A stretch of DNA of 64,000 nt from Streptomyces caeruleatus (GTDB lineage Bacteria > Actinomycetota > Actinomycetes > Streptomycetales > Streptomycetaceae). Both the position numbers and the translations under genes were made by a program. Where the stretch lies: positions 299,195-363,194 of the forward strand of contig NZ_KQ948924.1 of assembly GCF_001514235.1 (NCBI RefSeq). The letters are read 5' to 3'. Below the pieces are notes generated by a model that was given only the letters and a program-made list of their open reading frames with translations, was not told where the DNA came from and made no database searches. This document shows, piece after piece, positions 62,328 through 64,000 of the stretch (position 1 is its first letter; each line of letters begins with the position of its first letter).

Positions 62328-63434
62328 GTGTCTGCCGCAAGACCGCTCACCACCCTGCGCACCTTCGCCGTCATCGCGGCGCTCCCCCTGCTGCTGACCG
62401 CCTGCGGCTACGGCGCCGAGTCCACCGACGACGGCAAGCAGGCCGAGGTCGCGGCGGACGCCAAGAAGCTCTCCGCCGACGAGGTGAAGATCGGCTACTT
62501 CCCCAACCTCACGCACGCCACCGCTCTGGTGGGCGTCCAGGAGGGCCTGCTCCAGAAGGAGCTCGGCGGCACCACGATCAAGCCGTCCACGTTCAACGCG
62601 GGGCCGTCGGAGATCGAGGCGCTGAACTCCAAGTCCATCGACATCGGCTGGATCGGCCCCTCCCCCGCCATCAACGGCTACACCAAGGCGGACGGCAGCA
62701 ACCTGCGGATCATCTCGGGTTCGGCCTCGGGCGGCGTGAAGCTCGTCGTCAACCCCGAGAAGATCAAGTCCCTGAAGGACGTCAAGGGCAAGAAGATCGC
62801 CACCCCGCAGCTCGGCAACACCCAGGACGTGGCGCTGCTCAACTGGATCTCCGAGCAGGGCTGGAAGGTCGACGCGGAGAGCGGCAAGGGCGACGTCTCG
62901 GTCATCCGCACCGACAACAAGATCACCCCGGACGCCTACAAGTCCGGTTCGATCGACGGCGCGTGGGTGCCGGAGCCGACCGCGTCCAAGCTGGTCGCCG
63001 AGGGCGCGAAGGTGCTCCTCGACGAGGCCGACCTGTGGCCCGACAAGAAGTTCGTGATCACGAACCTCATCGTGCGGCAGGACTTCCTGAAGGAACACCC
63101 GGACGTCGTCGAGGCCGTGCTGCGCGGCTCGGTGAAGACCAACGCGTGGATCAACGCCAACCCGGACAAGGCCAAGGCCGCCGCGAACAAGGCCCTGGAG
63201 CAGCTCTCCGGCAAGGCCCTGCCCGCCGACATCATCAACCCGGCGTGGAAGTCGATCACCTTCCTGGACGACCCGCTGGCCGCGACCCTCGACACCGAGG
63301 CGGACCACGCGGTCCAGGCCGGCCTGCTGGAGAAGCCCGACCTCAAGGGCATCTACGACCTCGCGCCGCTCAACAAGGTCCTCAAGGCCGAGGGCAAGGA
63401 CGAGGTCGACGACGCCGGTCTCGGCGTCAAGTAG
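62328..63434 (+). CDS. ssuA: Aliphatic sulfonate ABC transporter substrate-binding lipoprotein
   Basis: A 368-residue lipoprotein with lipobox LLLTAC, Cys at residue 25. The SsuA/TauA-type fold is seen in VKIGYFPNLTHATALVGVQE, FNAGPSEIEALNSKSIDIGW and GWIGPSPAINGYTKADG. The S and P residues of the SPAI loop bind sulfonate in family members. GTG 62328 follows GAGAGGACACCTCC. It is the first structural gene after the leader peptide. The ATPase follows after 46 bases and the permease must lie beyond the window. Confidence 0.9.
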   Translation: MSAARPLTTLRTFAVIAALPLLLTACGYGAESTDDGKQAEVAADAKKLSADEVKIGYFPNLTHATALVGVQEGLLQKELGGTTIKPSTFNAGPSEIEALNSKSIDIGWIGPSPAINGYTKADGSNLRIISGSASGGVKLVVNPEKIKSLKDVKGKKIATPQLGNTQDVALLNWISEQGWKVDAESGKGDVSVIRTDNKITPDAYKSGSIDGAWVPEPTASKLVAEGAKVLLDEADLWPDKKFVITNLIVRQDFLKEHPDVVEAVLRGSVKTNAWINANPDKAKAAANKALEQLSGKALPADIINPAWKSITFLDDPLAATLDTEADHAVQAGLLEKPDLKGIYDLAPLNKVLKAEGKDEVDDAGLGVK

Positions 63435-63480
63435 CACCCGCCCGCACCCCGCACCCGACGTTTCCCAGGAGGTGACGACC

Positions 63481-64000
63481 ATGGCCACGTCGACGGCCAC
63501 GACCGCCGAGGTCGCCGAGGACGCCACGACGGCGACGTACGCCGCCCGGATCGAGCATGTCTCGAAGTCCTTCGCCGGCCCCGCCGGACAGCAGCTCGTC
63601 CTGGACGACATCACGCTCGATGTCGCTCCCGGCGAGTTCGTCACCCTCCTGGGGGCCTCGGGCTGCGGCAAGTCCACCCTGCTCAACCTGGTCGCGGGGC
63701 TGGACCGGCCGTCCGCCGGCACCATCGGCACGGACGGCCGGCCCGCCCTGATGTTCCAGGAGCACGCGCTGTTCCCATGGCTGACCGCGGGCAAGAACAT
63801 CGAACTCGCCCTCAAGCTCAGGGGCGTACCCAAGCCCGAGCGCCGGCCGGAGGCGGAGCGGCTGCTCGAACTGGTGCGGCTGAAGGGCGCGTACGGCAAG
63901 CGGGTGCACGAGCTGTCCGGCGGTATGCGGCAGCGGGTCGCGCTGGCCCGCGCCCTGGCGCAGGACAGCCGGCTGCTGCTGATGGACGAGCCGTTCGCCG
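63481..64000 (+). CDS. ssuB: Sulfonate ABC transporter ATP-binding protein, 3' end outside window
   Basis: The first 173 residues of an ABC ATPase of the SsuB/TauB group. Walker A is GASGCGKST, the Q-loop MFQEHALFPW, the signature LSGGMRQR and Walker B LLLMDEPF, all in order. AGGAGGTGACGACC precedes ATG 63481. It begins with about 20 extra Ala/Thr-rich residues (MATSTATTAEVAEDATT). The stop, and presumably ssuC, lie past the window edge. Confidence 0.9.
   Translation, partial: MATSTATTAEVAEDATTATYAARIEHVSKSFAGPAGQQLVLDDITLDVAPGEFVTLLGASGCGKSTLLNLVAGLDRPSAGTIGTDGRPALMFQEHALFPWLTAGKNIELALKLRGVPKPERRPEAERLLELVRLKGAYGKRVHELSGGMRQRVALARALAQDSRLLLMDEPFA

Overview
The window is a piece of an actinobacterial chromosome, almost certainly a Streptomyces. 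It is GC-rich throughout, third codon positions are nearly all G or C, GTG starts are common, and the gene content fits: a monomeric NADP isocitrate dehydrogenase, a GlgA/GlgC pair like that of mycobacteria, a resuscitation-promoting-factor muralytic enzyme, Tat-exported enzymes, and short leader peptides of the R-x-H-(I/V)-D-(L/F) type. No tRNA, rRNA, CRISPR array, integrase or insertion sequence was found.

Left third (1-33 kb) is mostly housekeeping. It holds a partial amidase, a TetR/SGNH-hydrolase operon, acetyltransferases, two short-chain dehydrogenases (one with a zinc ribbon), a wax ester synthase/diacylglycerol acyltransferase, a decayed family 2 glycosidase, glgA-glgC, a FhuF-like iron-sulfur protein, a small-molecule exporter, an Rpf-LysM-M23 cell-wall enzyme, gndA, panD, a very large secreted beta-galactosidase, an ABC exporter, a YbhN-like membrane protein, a 29-bp minisatellite, a frameshifted enoyl-CoA hydratase, an MscS channel, a secreted M1 peptidase and icd.

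Middle (34-42.5 kb) is the most unusual part. A cytoplasmic S8 subtilase, an ECF-type sigma factor and a small protein with a transthyretin-like tail form a translationally coupled operon. Divergent to it is a TPR-CHAT caspase-like protease, followed by an ATPase-LuxR regulator and a signal-less HExxHxxGxxH metalloprotease. Three unrelated protease folds plus dedicated regulators look like a proteolytic signalling, defence or programmed-response module.

Right third (45-64 kb) is a sulfur-scavenging island. It has an Rrf2 regulator, three SfnB/DszC-like flavoproteins, SfnG, SsuD, SsuE, a further LLM monooxygenase, a GNAT, a split polar-amino-acid-type ABC importer, a FAD/NAD(P)-binding protein, a LysR regulator, and the start of an ssuA-ssuB transporter. 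Four short leader peptides precede its operons, two from apparently leaderless promoters, and a CCTA/TAGG-type DNA motif recurs in front of three of them. Together these suggest an Rrf2 plus leader-peptide (cysteine-sensing) circuit controlling use of sulfonates, sulfones and possibly S-substituted cysteines.
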